From Piezodorus guildinii (lineage: Eukaryota; Arthropoda; Insecta; Hemiptera; Pentatomidae): a stretch of DNA of 64,000 nucleotides. A program made the position numbers and the translations under genes. How positions within the stretch are numbered: position 1 is the first letter of the stretch; each line of letters starts with the position of its first letter. Below the pieces are notes generated by a model, which had not been told where the DNA came from, made no database searches, and was given only the letters and a program-made list of their open reading frames with translations. Shown piece after piece: positions 11,888 to 23,168 of the stretch. Location: the NCBI GenBank assembly GCA_023052935.1, contig CM041293.1:172475600-172539599 (forward strand), written 5' to 3'.

Positions 11888-12452
11888 TGTTACGGGCTAC
11901 GGGGTGTGAGAAATGAACTACTCCAGTTTACAAATTACAAATATTTATTAAATACAGAAAACACAAATACAAAGAGATTACTAACCACTATATTAACAAT
12001 AATAATGGAATCACTAGCTTAACTACTAAACAGTATACATATAAAATGAGGTATTCCTAACAAATAAACTACTTACGTAAATTCATACAATCTGTTAGAC
12101 TTATTCTAGAACTTACAACTATAAAACACATATATAAACTACAGTCTTCTAATTTCCCACCGACCGGTTATCACAATCTTGACACACAGTTTCACTACAC
12201 TGTCACACTGTCACGAGTTGTTCACTGTCACTGTTCACTGATACATCCCAGATGCTTGTTGAGCCGGATTAAGACTGACTCACCTAGACTCAGGGGGCCC
12301 CTATTTGTACCACCGCCGAATCTTCTAGACCCGGGCGCAGGTAGGGTGGTGGGCCTTTCCAGGCACTTCGAGGACTGTCCAGGTCCAGAAGTCTCTAGCC
12401 TCATCTAGGCCCCTCCAGGCGTGGTCCGCCCGTCATTGTCTTGACCGTAGCA
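11888..12452 (-). repeat. LTR (3' LTR of the minus-strand element), left copy
   Basis: 565 bp, TGTTACGGGC...ACCGTAGCA as written on the plus strand. In the element's orientation it holds an arthropod-type initiator TCAGTC (complement of 12274-12279) and an AATAAA signal (complement of 11944-11949). Confidence 0.92.
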
Positions 12453-12830
12453 CTACCCCCTCCTTAGACGTGCTCTGCCCCAGAGCACAGATTGCAGAAG
12501 CTGAGCGATGCTGATCTTCCTCCGATGTAGGTGTTTTGTCTTTCCAGGGGTTGAACGTGCATACCATTATGATGACTCCAGAGTTGGCGAACGTCTCTTC
12601 TACAATGTTCCTGACAATCCTCCACTCCAGGCCATCGTATCCACAACCCAACTTCGGGATGGCGAGCTTGGTGACACGCAGTTCCAGAAGCTTTCTCCGC
12701 AGGTCGTCAAGACTCCGGCGCAGTGTGTCGTATGTCGGCTTCTGCTCTGATGAACTCTTGGTAACCAAGTAAAACAGGTGCCGGCCTTCATGCTCTTGAT
12801 GGAGAGTCTTCCCAACTCTTGGTCCCTGGC
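12433..12830 (-). pseudogene. Truncated macro domain (TARG1/OARD1-like), left copy
   Basis: The minus strand encodes about 95 residues that resemble the C-terminal half of TARG1/OARD1-type macro domains, which remove ADP-ribose from proteins. Landmarks in order are a strand ending YLVTK, the KPTYDTL helix start, then LAIPKLGCGYDGLEW and VEETF-type helix and VIIMVCTF strand. The Lys of YLVTK and the Asp of GCGYD sit where I recall the catalytic pair of human TARG1. The N-terminal half with the ADP-ribose-binding start is missing. The frame has no ATG, is shifted relative to pol, overlaps its end, and stops inside the LTR. It is therefore a deletion remnant and not a working enzyme. Confidence 0.8.
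12453..12465 (-). promoter_or_regulatory. Polypurine tract, left copy
   Basis: On the minus strand AAGGAGGGGGTAG abuts the 3' LTR, the place where plus-strand DNA synthesis is primed in LTR elements. Confidence 0.8.
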
Positions 12831-15800
12831 GTTCCAGAACGATGAGCAGATTCGAAGTCATATTCCTGAAGGCGCTCGATCCACCGTGCAACTTGTCCCT
12901 CCGGTGACTTGAATCGCAGCAGCCACATTAGAGCTGCGTGGTCCGTTCTCAGTAGAAATCTCCTTCCATACAGGTATTTATGAAAGTGCTCTATGGACTT
13001 AACCACTGCCAGAAGCTCTTTCCTTGTGACACAGTAGTTGCGTTCTGGAGCTGACAGTGCTTTGCTGAAGTACCCAATAACCTTTTCTTCCCCGTCTTGG
13101 AGTTGGGAAAGGACGCTTCCAATAGCAGTGTTGCTGGCATCTGTGTCAAGAATGAACTTGCCCTCGGGACGTGGATAACTTAGAATAGGCGCACTACTCA
13201 ATTTCTTCTTTAACTCCTCAAATGAAGCCTGACACTCGCGATCCCAAAGGAAAGTCCGTTTTTCCTCAGTGAGCCTGGTAAGAGGTTTTGCGATGTTGGC
13301 GAATCCTTTCACGTACCTCCTGTAGTAGGTGCAGAGCCCGAGGAAACTTCTCACTTGGTGCTTATCTCGAGGTGCTGGCCAATTGGTGATCGCTGTAATC
13401 TTCTCTGGGTCAACAGCAACTCCGTTGTCTGATACAACATGCCCCAGGTAGTTGACTTGCCTTCGGAAGAGATTGCACTTCTTCGGGTTCAGTTTTAGAT
13501 TAGCTGCACGCAGCCGTTCGAAGACCCGCTCCAGATTCTCCAGATGGTGAGTGAAGGATTTTCCCAGTACAATGATGTCGTCCAAGTAAACCAGGCATAT
13601 CTCCCAAGAAAGACCTCTTAAGACGCTTTCCATCAGCCTCTCGAACGTTGCAGGTGCATTGCAAAGCCCGAATGGCATTACCGTAAATTGCCAGAGGCCA
13701 GTGCCGATTGAAAATGCCGTCTTCTCCTTATCTTCCGGTGCCAATCCAACCTGCCAATATCCACTGCGGAGATCCAAGGTAGAAAATAGTTTGCAACCCT
13801 CTAGTGTGTCCAGCGTGTCGTCAATCCTTGGGAGTGGGTAACTGTCCTTCTTCGTGGCGTTGTTCAAAAGACGGTAATCTACGCAGAATCTTGTCGTCCC
13901 ATCTTTCTTTTTCACCAGTACGACAGGGGACATCCATGGGCTACTCGAGGGCTCGATGACACCATCATTCGCCATATCCTTAATAATCTCCTCGGCATCC
14001 TTTCGTTTAGCTAGCGGCAGCCTCCTCGGGATCTGTCGGATGGGCTTTGTATCCCCGGTGTCAATTTTGTGCTGGACGATGTTCGTTCTACCCCGTGGTC
14101 CTGAGCTGATCTCGAAAATGTCCTGCCATCGGGTAATCAATCCCTTCACGATTTCGCTCTGTTCAGGCGAAAGTTCTCTGCATGATTCCTCCACGAATCC
14201 TTTTAATTCTTCGGGTAGTCCTCGTTGCTCGGTGGGGTTGCGTTGTAGCTGTCGGACTACTGAGGTAGCGGCCGTACATTCTCCGACTGGTGTTCCTCTC
14301 TTTAGTGTCACCGGGAAGCTGTTCAGATTCATCAGTCGGATTGGGATGGTATGTCCGACCTTGATGAGAGACCTTGCAACCAGAACACCGCGTCCGAATT
14401 CCTGCTCCTCGTGCTTCCCAGGTTCAAGTAGAAGACATTGACCCTCCGGTAGTCGTCCATTGATCGTCCCATGCGTCAGAATTTGACTCCGTGCAGGTAA
14501 AGTGGTGTCTTCTAGTAGGAGTACTCGTGCATAGAGGTCCTTTCCCTGCCGAAGGATGACCTCTTCGTCTCCCAGCGTCATCACACCTCTCGACATGTCC
14601 AGCTTGATCCCGTATTTGATCATCAAGTCCATGCCGAAGATGACTTCCTCGTCTATTTTCGCCACGAGAACGCGGTGCTCTAGACGTTGGCCCCCGATGA
14701 AGAAAGTGGCAACTGTCTCCCCGTAGACCTCGGCTGGCTGTCCTGTGGCTGTCCGTAACGCCCAAGTGGTAGGTGATATCTTCTTAGCGTTAACTGCCTT
14801 CGGGTTCAGTATTGTCATGGTTGCGCCGGTATCCAGCAGAAAACTCCGCAGCTGCCCGTTCACCATTCCATCCACATAAAAACTATTTGTCTTGCTCCCT
14901 ATTGTCGCGATTCTCACGGCGACCCTTGGGCCTTCGATGCTACGGGTTGACAGTTGCCCCTTCCCATCAACCCTCCTTAGTTTTCCTGTGGCTTTTTCCG
15001 GCTTCCTGGTAGGACACTTGCTTCTGGGGTGTCCAAGTTGACCGCAGCTCCAACAGCGTATCTCATTTTTGCGTGTCCTGAGGGCTTCCAAAACCTTTGT
15101 TACTATGCCCTCGATGGTGGAGGCCGCGTTATGCTCCGCTTCTGCCGCTCGAACTCGTGCATGTCCACGGACTGACTGCCTGACAGCCTCGAATTCCATG
15201 GCCTGCGACAATGCATCGCCCAAAGTCTTAGGGCGTGCGAGTTTCACTGCCTGTTGGGTTTCCGGGTCTCGAAGTCCATCCAGGAATTTGTCGATAGCCA
15301 AGCTCTCGTAGACGTCGTCGGTGACTGTTGGGTAGGCATTCCTCACTAGCCGGGCGATATCTGCTTCAAATTCCTGCAGCGTCTCGTTGGTCTTCTGGAC
15401 CCTGTTCTTTAACTGGGAACGGTATAGTTGGTCCATGTGGCGATGGCCGAAACGCATCTCCAGTCTTCTCATCAGCTCGCCGTAGTTGCACCGCTCCGAC
15501 ATGGGCATCCCCTGTAGCACTCCTAAGGCGTCTCCACGCAAGGCTAGGCACAACGCTGATGCTTGCGTCTCCTTTGACCACCCGTGGATCGAAGCCGCTG
15601 TCTCGAAGAGAGTCATGTAGTCCTCCCACGGCGTCTTCCGTCGAACAATGGGATGGTGTTGTGTGTTGGTGGCATCCCAGCATTGGCGGAGGGAATGGTG
15701 TTGTGAGGGCTTCTCTCAGAGGGTTGGTCGGTGTCGATTGTCGGTGGGTTGCTCATACGTTGTTCTAGGGCTTCTATTCTTACCCTAAGTTCATTTTCTA

Positions 15801-16191
15801 CTGAATCGACTTTTTCTCCTAATCTAGATTCTACATTAGCTAACTTATTATCTACACTTTCCATTAACTTAGTTTCTAAATTGCCTAACTTAGCCTCCAA
15901 TGTATTTTTAACAGTACTTAATTCATTACCTAACTTCTTTTTAACAGTACTTAACTCATTACCTAACTCATTTTTAACAGTGCCTAATTCAGTTTTAAAA
16001 GTTGCAGACAACTTACTGAAATCATTTTCAAACGTAATCTCGTCTGGATTTTCCCCTGAATCAACAAAAAATTGGCGCAAGCGTTGTTGCAGTACTGATT
16101 TCGTTCCGAAAGTATCCAGATCTCGTTCTTCTAACTCCCGTCTTAAGTCTGCAACTTTTAAATCATTCAGTCTAACACTCTGAGAAGTCAT
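12788..16191 (-). pseudogene. Gypsy Gag-Pol, frameshifted, left copy
   Basis: Same polyprotein as 23504-26908, but one C is missing from CTTCCCG near 15638. That splits it into a Gag N-terminal part (16191 down to 15613) and a longer part with the rest of Gag, protease, reverse transcriptase and RNase H (15616 down to 12788). The break falls just before the capsid-like region. The single-base homopolymer change is the only difference I saw in the coding region and could be an assembly error. Confidence 0.85.
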
Positions 16192-16254
16192 TTTCCACAC
16201 AGTAGCCCAATAATTACAAAAACAAGAAAACCAAAATTATAACCATTTACAATG

Positions 16255-16272
16255 ATCCCACTTCTGACACCA
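16255..16272 (-). promoter_or_regulatory. Primer binding site, tRNA-Leu type, left copy
   Basis: The minus strand reads TGGTGTCAGAAGTGGGAT, complementary to the 3' end (with CCA) of an insect-type tRNA-Leu as I recall it. It lies 3 bases (ATT) inside the 5' LTR end. Use of tRNA-Leu is known from the mdg3-like branch of gypsy elements. Confidence 0.7.
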
Positions 16273-16275
16273 AAT

Positions 16276-16839
16276 TGTTACGGGCTACGGGTGTGAGAAA
16301 TGAACTACTCCAGTTTACAAATTACAAATATTTATTAAATACAGAAAACACAAATACAAAGAGATTACTAACCACTATATTAACAATAATAATGGAATCA
16401 CTAGCTTAACTACTAAACAGTATACATATAAAATGAGGTATTCCTAACAAATAAACTACTTACGTAAATTCATACAATCTGTTAGACTTATTCTAGAACT
16501 TACAACTATAAAACACATATATAAACTACAGTCTTCTAATTTCCCACCGACCGGTTATCACAATCTTGACACACAGTTTCACTACACTGTCACACTGTCA
16601 CGAGTTGTTCACTGTCACTGTTCACTGATACATCCCAGATGCTTGTTGAGCCGGATTAAGACTGACTCACCTAGACTCAGGGGACCCCTATTTGTACCAC
16701 CGCCGAATCTTCTAGACCCGGGCGCAGGTAGGGTGGTGGGCCTTTCCAGGCACTTCGAGGACTGTCCAGGTCCAGAAGTCTCTAGCCTCATCTAGGCCCC
16801 TCCAGGCGTGGTCCGCCCGTCATTGTCTTGACCGTAGCA
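16276..16839 (-). repeat. LTR (5' LTR of the minus-strand element), left copy
   Basis: 564 bp, matching 11888-12452 apart from one substitution and one missing G in the GGGG run near its left end. Confidence 0.92.
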
Positions 16840-16843
16840 ATAA

Positions 16844-17916
16844 TGAAAAAGAAAACATGGAATCTACTCCTATACCTAGTGAACCACGGCCTCCTCCAAT
16901 ATTTGTCAAAAATATTAGAAATTTCCAGTTGTTGTGTGCGCAATTGAACAAAATTACCGAATCTACCAGCTACTACTGTATGAGTAGAATCAATGATACC
17001 AAAATATCTCCTACTACTGCCGAGACATATAGAAAAAATAGTGAAATACCTAACTGAAACCAAAGCAGATTTCCATACCTATCAGCTACGCCAAGAGAGA
17101 GCTTTAAGGGTTGTAATCAGAAACTTACACCCCTCGACACCAGTTGAAGCTATTAAAGAAGAACTAACGGAGATGGGCTATAAAGTGCGGCAAGTCACTA
17201 ACGTCCTAAAGGATAAAATTCCTCTACCTCTCTTTTTTGTGGATTTGGAACCAGCTGAAGGAGTTGAAAAAATCTATGACCTCAATAGATTGTACTATTC
17301 CAGTGTAAGAGTTGAAAAACCTTACACAAAGAGAGAGATAATTCAGTGCCATAATTGTCAAGCATATGGTCATACTAAAAGTTATTGTCATCACATACCT
17401 CGATGCGTGAAATGCGGGGAACAGCACAAGTCTGTGGAGTGTACAAAACCAAAATCAACACCAGCTGTATGTGCTCATTGCCTGAAGGACCACCCGGCCA
17501 ACTATAAAGGATGCCAAATCTATAAGGAGCTGAGGACCAGGTTTCAAAAACCTCAAGTACTGGATGAAACAGAAAGACAAGTAAGAAACAGAAGAGAACC
17601 CTCAAAACTTATTGATGCCAATTTATCATTTGCCCACTTACTTGGAGGTGGGAATCAAAGTACTGAAGCCGTGGCCCTGCCGGAACTACAAAATGTACCT
17701 CAATCCATTCCACATATACCTCTTTCTCAAAATGTAACCAATCCTAAGAATCCTAATCCACCACAAATCTCTCATATTCCTCCTCCTTCAAACGCCACAG
17801 ACCTTACCAGTTTGATGACATCCTTTATTTCCGAAATTAAATCCCTTGTTATGCCCCTAATATCACTCCTTACGAATCTCGTAACAAATCTCATTCCGGC
17901 CTTAAAAAAACCATAA
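16844..17916 (+). pseudogene. Jockey ORF1 (Gag-like), C-terminal part, frameshifted, left copy
   Basis: This is the continuation of 11649-11887 after the LTR insertion. An extra A in the run at 17033-17038 (six instead of five) shifts the frame, so it reads from the ATG at 16857 to about 17050 and then in another frame to 17916. The domains are those described for 27562-28633: a pre-C2HC region and three zinc knuckles. It ends in TAA directly before the ORF2 ATG at 17917. Confidence 0.85.
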
Positions 17917-20594
17917 ATGACCTCACCTAATTCCTTATCCATTCTCCTTTGGAATGCGAATGGTGTTAGAACTCACACTGACGAACTTACAGCCGTACTG
18001 CAGGACAAAAACATTGATGTTGCACTCATTACTGAAACTAGACTAACCACTAAACAGTACTTTAAAATACCAGGATACACGACATACCGGACAGACCATC
18101 CAGACGGCAAAGCCCATGCCGGTACTGCTGTCATAGTCCGCCGATCCCTCACCCATCACTTACACCCAATTTCCGCCCACGATTACCTACAAGCAACTTC
18201 CATCGTTATCAAAACCTTTTCCTTTCCGCTTATCATCGCATCAGCATACTGCCCTCCTAAACATCCCATTTCCTCTGCCCAATTTGGATCCTTCCTCAAC
18301 TCCTTGGGTAATCACTTCATTTTGGGTGCAGACTTAAACGCTAAGAACCAACAGTGGGGTTCTAGAACCACCAATTCTCGTGGACGGACATTGCAGTCTG
18401 CACTCAACTCCCGACGCTTTCATCTCCTACCTCCCGATTCTCCTACCTACTGGCCAACAGATCCTAACCGTAATCCTGACATCCTCGACTTCTTCATCCA
18501 CAGCGGATTAGGCTCTCTGAATTTTTCCATAGCTCGCCTTGATGAACTATCCTCTGATCATAGTCCATTGATTCTAAATGTATCCATAACACCTATTCCT
18601 AAACCTATCCCACCGTCATTCATTAGGGGCCCTGTCAACTGGAACCTCTTCCGCGAAATTCTCACTAATGATATTGGCCTCAGAGTGATTCTCAAAACCC
18701 CAAATGACCTTGACGACGCCGTATATTCCTTTACAACCGCTATTCAACAAGCCGCCTGGACTGCCTCCTCTCCCAAACAATCCCAAATAATTCCTTACAA
18801 AAGCCATTTACCACAACACCTGACAGACCTCATCAACAGCAAACGTCGAGCTAGAACATTATGGCAACGCACCCGCCACCCAGAAGATCGCCGCTCCTAT
18901 AATTTTTTTTGTAGAAAATTAAAGCGGGAGTTGGCGATCTTCCGTTCCCAATCCTACAATACCTACCTCTCCTCTCTCTCGACTCGTGACAATTCCCTGT
19001 GGAATGTCACGAAGAGAATCCTAAAATCCCACACCATTTCCCATCCTCTCCGGCGCTGTGATGGTTCCTGGGCTGCTTCTGACAAGCATAAGGCCGAGGA
19101 ATTCGCACAGCACCTTTCCAAAGTTTTTACTCCTCATCCAGAGCTTAATCCAACCCATACTGCAGCAGTTGAAGAGTTCCTCACGTCACCAATACCACTA
19201 TCCTTACCACCTAAAGCAGTTAATCCCTCTGAGGTCAGATATCTTCTTAAAAAGCTTCCTCTCCGCAAATCTCCTGGATACGATCTCCTTACTCCCCAAA
19301 TCTTAACACAACTTCCACCTAAAGCCATTACATTCCTTACATATCTCTATAACTGTATCCTACGCACTACCTATTTTCCTCTCTTATGGAAACATTCAAC
19401 TATGATCCCTTTCCTAAAACCAGGCAAACCTTCTAACAACACGTCATCTTACAGACCTATCAGCCTACTTCCGATCCTCTCAAAAATTTTCGAAAAGCTC
19501 CTACTAAAACGAATCCTAGCCAAATTTCAAAATTTTCCTTCACATCAGTTCGGATTTCGTCCTCAACATTCCACGGTTCAGCAAGGACTCCGAGTTGTAG
19601 ACCACATTTCCTCCGCCTTGAGTGCAAGGAGTATTGTTCGGGTGCCTTTCTGGACATAGCTCAAGCTTTTGACCGGGTGTGGCACCCGGGACTGCTCTTT
19701 AAGCTCAAAACCCATTTACCTCAATCCTTATACCTAATCCTCCGATCCTATTTATCCAACCGCTCCTTCCGAGTTCGCTGTGGTTCCGAATTTTCCGAAC
19801 AATATACTGTTGAGGCCGGTGTTCCTCAAGGCAGCGTCTTAGGACCCGTCCTCTACATCCTCTTCACCGCCGATATCCCTACCGACCCCAATACCTTTCT
19901 GGCAACATTTGCTGATGACACAGCCATTTTATCATCCAATTCCGATCCTGAAGCAGCATCGCTAAATCTCCAAAAGCACCTTTCCCTTGTCGAAGACTGG
20001 TGCAATGCTTGGCGCATTAAGGTGAACGAAAGCAAATGCACTCACGTCACATTCACCCTTCGACGCAAATCCTGTCCAACGGTTAATTTCAATTCTATAC
20101 CGCTTCCTTCCTCAGACACAGTCCGGTATCTCGGCTTTTTACTAGACAAAAGACTGACGTGGAACCCACATACAAGACTAAAAAGAAAAGAACTCAACCG
20201 CAGATTCGGCCAGATATACAGACTACTAAACAGAAAATCTCATCTTACAGTTGACAACAAATTACTAATATACAAGACAGTACTGAAACCTATATGGACC
20301 TACGGACTTGAACTGTGGGGGACAGCTAAACATTCTAACATTAAACGCATCCAATCCTTCCAATCCAAAGTCCTCCGAACAATAGTTAATGCTCCTTATT
20401 ACGTTACCAACTGTACCCTACACCATGACCTTAATATTCCGTTTGTTTTAGACCTGGTACCATCCAAATTTTCCAAATTTCATCAGAACCTTAGTCATCA
20501 TCCTAACCCTCTAGCACAATCCCTATCCAGCACCACCCATCCCTACAATCCTCCTCGAAGATTGAAACGACAGTGGCCACGAGACCTATTGTAA
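17917..20594 (+). pseudogene. Jockey ORF2 (endonuclease/reverse transcriptase), frameshifted, left copy
   Basis: Same protein as 28634-31312. One C is missing from CGCCCTTG near 19617. This ends the first frame at 19659, just before the first catalytic Asp region of the reverse transcriptase, and leaves 19677-20594 in a second frame with the palm motifs VPQGSVLGP and FADD. As written, this copy cannot make a complete ORF2 protein. Confidence 0.88.
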
Positions 20595-20669
20595 ACATTT
20601 AAACTGGAGTTCTGACAATGGTCAGATCCTCCACTCATGTACGGTATGTTTGTGGCTACAGCGCCCTAA

Positions 20670-20707
20670 CTCAGCCTCCACTGGCTCAGACCAGTGATGC
20701 GGCTGAG
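20670..20707 (+). other. 3' UTR hairpin A of the Jockey element, left copy
   Basis: CTCAGCC...GGCTGAG encloses CACTGG-CTCAGA-CCAGTG, giving a two-part perfect stem in the RNA. Confidence 0.6.
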
Positions 20708-20734
20708 ATAGAGGTGCTGGGATCTCTTGGATTC

Positions 20735-20766
20735 CGCTTTTTCCTCCACAAGTGGAGGGAAAAGCG
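20735..20766 (+). other. 3' UTR hairpin B of the Jockey element, left copy
   Basis: A 15-bp stem (CGCTTTTTCCTCCAC / GTGGAGGGAAAAGCG, with one G-U pair) closes on a two-base AA loop. It lies about 140 bp after the ORF2 stop. It may be the signal recognised by the element's reverse transcriptase, by analogy with 3' stem-loops of other LINEs. Confidence 0.6.
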
Positions 20767-21103
20767 CTTGCTGGGGTCCCTTTAGCAATTGTATATATTG
20801 TATATAGTTATGATTGTGTGTAAGATGTTTATTTATTTGCCAACTTTTTATTTATCTCAATAATAGGTTTATGTTTCGATTTGTTTTGTTTTTTATTTAT
20901 TATTATTATTTTATTGTATATATTTGAATTTATGTTATATTTTATGAAATTTGACCATTATTATTATTTTCTGTATATATAGTATGAATGTGGTCTCTTA
21001 TCAATATTATTATTGTTCATTTTGTAACAAATTGTAATATATCTCAATAAAAAAAATAAAAAAAAATAAAAAAAAATTTCTATTTCTATGTAGATGAGGG
21101 GTT

Positions 21104-21205
21104 ACGGACAAGCGGGTTGGTAAATACCAGCTCTATTAAGCCTGAATAATCCAAAGAAAAAAAGAAAGTGGTAATACAAATATGCATACATAATAAAATA
21201 AAATG
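21104..21205 (-). pseudogene. Old Jockey-type 3' end, second part (layer 1), left copy
   Basis: Continuation of 10541-10734 past the nested insertions. The plus strand reads ACGGACAAGCGGGTTGGTAA, matching ACGGGCAAGCAGG...TGGTAA at 8917-8946. Confidence 0.65.
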
Positions 21206-21256
21206 AACAAAATAAAATCCTACCTACTGTCTTTGTATTTTTTTTTTCATTATATT

Positions 21257-21450
21257 TTCATTGATTTTTACAACTGTATATACAAGTAAAAGGCCTAAAA
21301 TCACAAATATAGGCACGAAATAGTCTTGTGAAGAAGCTTCAATAATTCTTTTAGGTAACAGAGAAATGTTTATTTTATTAGCAGGTCTCGAGGACACCGG
21401 CTTTTCAGGCGCCTCGGAAGATTATCTAGAATAGATGTAGATGAGGGGTT
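21257..21450 (-). pseudogene. Old Jockey-type 3' end, split (layer 1), right copy
   Basis: Duplicate of 10541-10734. Its other part is 31821-31922. The 16-bp target duplication copies are 21435-21450 and 31805-31820. Confidence 0.7.
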
Positions 21451-22070
21451 CACATTTAAAGTACATATAAAGAAATTGAGATGTGTCAGCCAATTAAGAG
21501 TTGCAAATCCAGAACATATTAGAATCTATGGAAAAAACTCATCTTTTTTGTTCAAGTCACAAGAAAGCTGTATATTATGCAATCGATTTATCTACAACAG
21601 TCTACATCACATTCTCCTTCACTGCCCGGCACACAATGAACATAGACGGCAATTTCTTCAAAACTTCATCTTAGAATCTTCCGACATCCAAAGTATCCAT
21701 GCTATACTGAGTATCGATAGTGTAGATAAGTTACATAAAGTGTACTATTACATGATAGGAGTTCAAAAAGTGCTCAATTCTTTATCCTAGAACATTTTCT
21801 ATTCAGTGTTTACTTTTATTTTATCTTCAAAGTGATATTTTGTTTACTTATTGTGTCTGTTATAGGACCAGTAACTGTTTATTCTTTAATCTGTAATTTA
21901 TTTTTGAAAGTCAAATTGTTTTAGTAAATTTTCACTATTATTTTATTTATTTTTAAACGATATGTATATAAAGTTCTACAAACCATAATATTGTAATTTA
22001 TAGCCAAGCTAGGCTCTATTTGTATGGGGAAGCCCCAAAGACAAAATAAAATTTATATTTCTATTTCTAT
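21451..22070 (+). mobile_element. 5'-truncated non-LTR fragment (layer 2), right copy
   Basis: Duplicate of 10735-11354, with the ORF2 C-terminal remnant at 21476-21790. The Jockey target duplication ATTTCTATTTCTAT is 22057-22070 here and 31793-31806 on the far side. Confidence 0.8.
21476..21790 (+). pseudogene. Non-LTR reverse transcriptase C-terminus, right copy
   Basis: Identical to 10760-11074: a 104-codon ORF2 tail with a C-x2-C...H-x4-C knuckle and no catalytic domains. Confidence 0.75.
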
Positions 22071-22364
22071 TTAGTATAGCAGTCATATTTCAAGTCGGCT
22101 CTCGGATTTCTTGCTTTTACAGTTGGATTTCACTTCAGCACAGTCTTGAAAACATCATCAGACTTCAGGATAACAACAACAGTTATTATTGGAGCAAACA
22201 GCGGTAAGTTGTGATATAATTTACAGTGTAAAGTGAATGCTGAGTCACCTCTTCATATCAGCTGATTGCCAATAGCCCGGCAAGGCTGGTCTTGCTTAAC
22301 TTTTTTTAAGTTATTGTTTTTTTTCCCACATCTGGTTATTATTTAATTACTTCTTATACATGAA

Positions 22365-22603
22365 ATGCGATATTATCATCAAGTAATGTCCTCCAAAGCT
22401 TCAACTAAAAGATCTAGATCTAGTGGTTCAATCCCGTCACCTACAAAACAAAGACCCCGCCGTGATACTAATAAAAGATTAAATCTACAAGCAACCCCTT
22501 CCGGTACTAATTCAGAATCTGAACCACAACCTGGCACATCGTCACAAGGGATGACTGACGAATCGCCGTTTTTCACCCCAAATCCTTTTCAGATTTTACA
22601 TAA
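22365..22603 (+). pseudogene. Jockey ORF1, N-terminal part, split, right copy
   Basis: Identical to 11649-11887. The frame is open to the LTR insertion at 22604 and resumes in phase at 27562. Joined over the insertion, ORF1 would be about 436 residues with no other lesion in this copy. Confidence 0.75.
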
Positions 22604-23168
22604 TGTTACGGGCTACGGGGTGTGAGAAATGAACTACTCCAGTTTACAAATTACAAATATTTATTAAATACAGAAAACACAAATACAAAGAGATTACTAA
22701 CCACTATATTAACAATAATAATGGAATCACTAGCTTAACTACTAAACAGTATACATATAAAATGAGGTATTCCTAACAAATAAACTACTTACGTAAATTC
22801 ATACAATCTGTTAGACTTATTCTAGAACTTACAACTATAAAACACATATATAAACTACAGTCTTCTAATTTCCCACCGACCGGTTATCACAATCTTGACA
22901 CACAGTTTCACTACACTGTCACACTGTCACGAGTTGTTCACTGTCACTGTTCACTGATACATCCCAGATGCTTGTTGAGCCGGATTAAGACTGACTCACC
23001 TAGACTCAGGGGGCCCCTATTTGTACCACCGCCGAATCTTCTAGACCCGGGCGCAGGTAGGGTGGTGGGCCTTTCCAGGCACTTCGAGGACTGTCCAGGT
23101 CCAGAAGTCTCTAGCCTCATCTAGGCCCCTCCAGGCGTGGTCCGCCCGTCATTGTCTTGACCGTAGCA
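22604..23168 (-). repeat. 3' LTR of gypsy element, right copy
   Basis: 565 bp, TG...CA ends, identical to 11888-12452. Confidence 0.92.

Larger units (their letters stand above)
11888..16839 (-). mobile_element. Ty3/gypsy LTR retrotransposon without integrase, left copy (layer 4)
   Basis: It has LTRs of 565 and 564 bp that start TG and end CA, a primer site next to the right LTR, a purine tract next to the left LTR, and a gag-pol coding region on the minus strand. It is 4952 bp long. The two LTRs differ by one substitution (GGGGGCCCC at about 12290, GGGGACCCC at about 16680) and one homopolymer base, so it inserted recently. Pol lacks integrase and is followed by a partial macro domain. The copy could still have been mobilised only with integrase supplied from elsewhere. 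Confidence 0.92.
11355..21075 (+). mobile_element. Full-length Jockey-type non-LTR element, left copy (layer 3)
   Basis: It is flanked by the 14-bp duplication ATTTCTATTTCTAT (11341-11354 and 21076-21089). It has a 5' UTR of about 300 bp, ORF1 and ORF2, a 3' UTR with two strong hairpins, and an A-rich tail made of AATAAA-like units. Without the nested gypsy insertion it is about 4.77 kb. ORF1 is split by the LTR element, and both ORFs have a one-base frameshift in this copy. Confidence 0.9.
10490..21205. repeat. 10.7-kb tandem duplication, left copy (10716 bp)
   Basis: This unit is repeated immediately at 21206-31922. The duplicated block includes non-element flanks on both sides, so the pair arose by duplication of a segment and not by two insertions. 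The left copy has five single-base length differences from the right one: one C fewer near 15638, one G fewer near 16290, one A more near 17035, one C fewer near 19617 and one A more near 21075. Their sum of minus one equals the length difference exactly. I saw no substitution in the parts I compared. Confidence 0.95.

Noticed and set aside
13956..14441. 161-codon plus-strand frame (also at 24672-25157)
   Set aside because: It lies opposite the gypsy pol gene and has no family resemblance. It is a shadow of the minus-strand coding region.
15328..15768. 146-153-codon plus-strand frame opposite gag (also at 26044-26505)
   Set aside because: Antisense shadow. Composition is R/S/P-rich without domain pattern.
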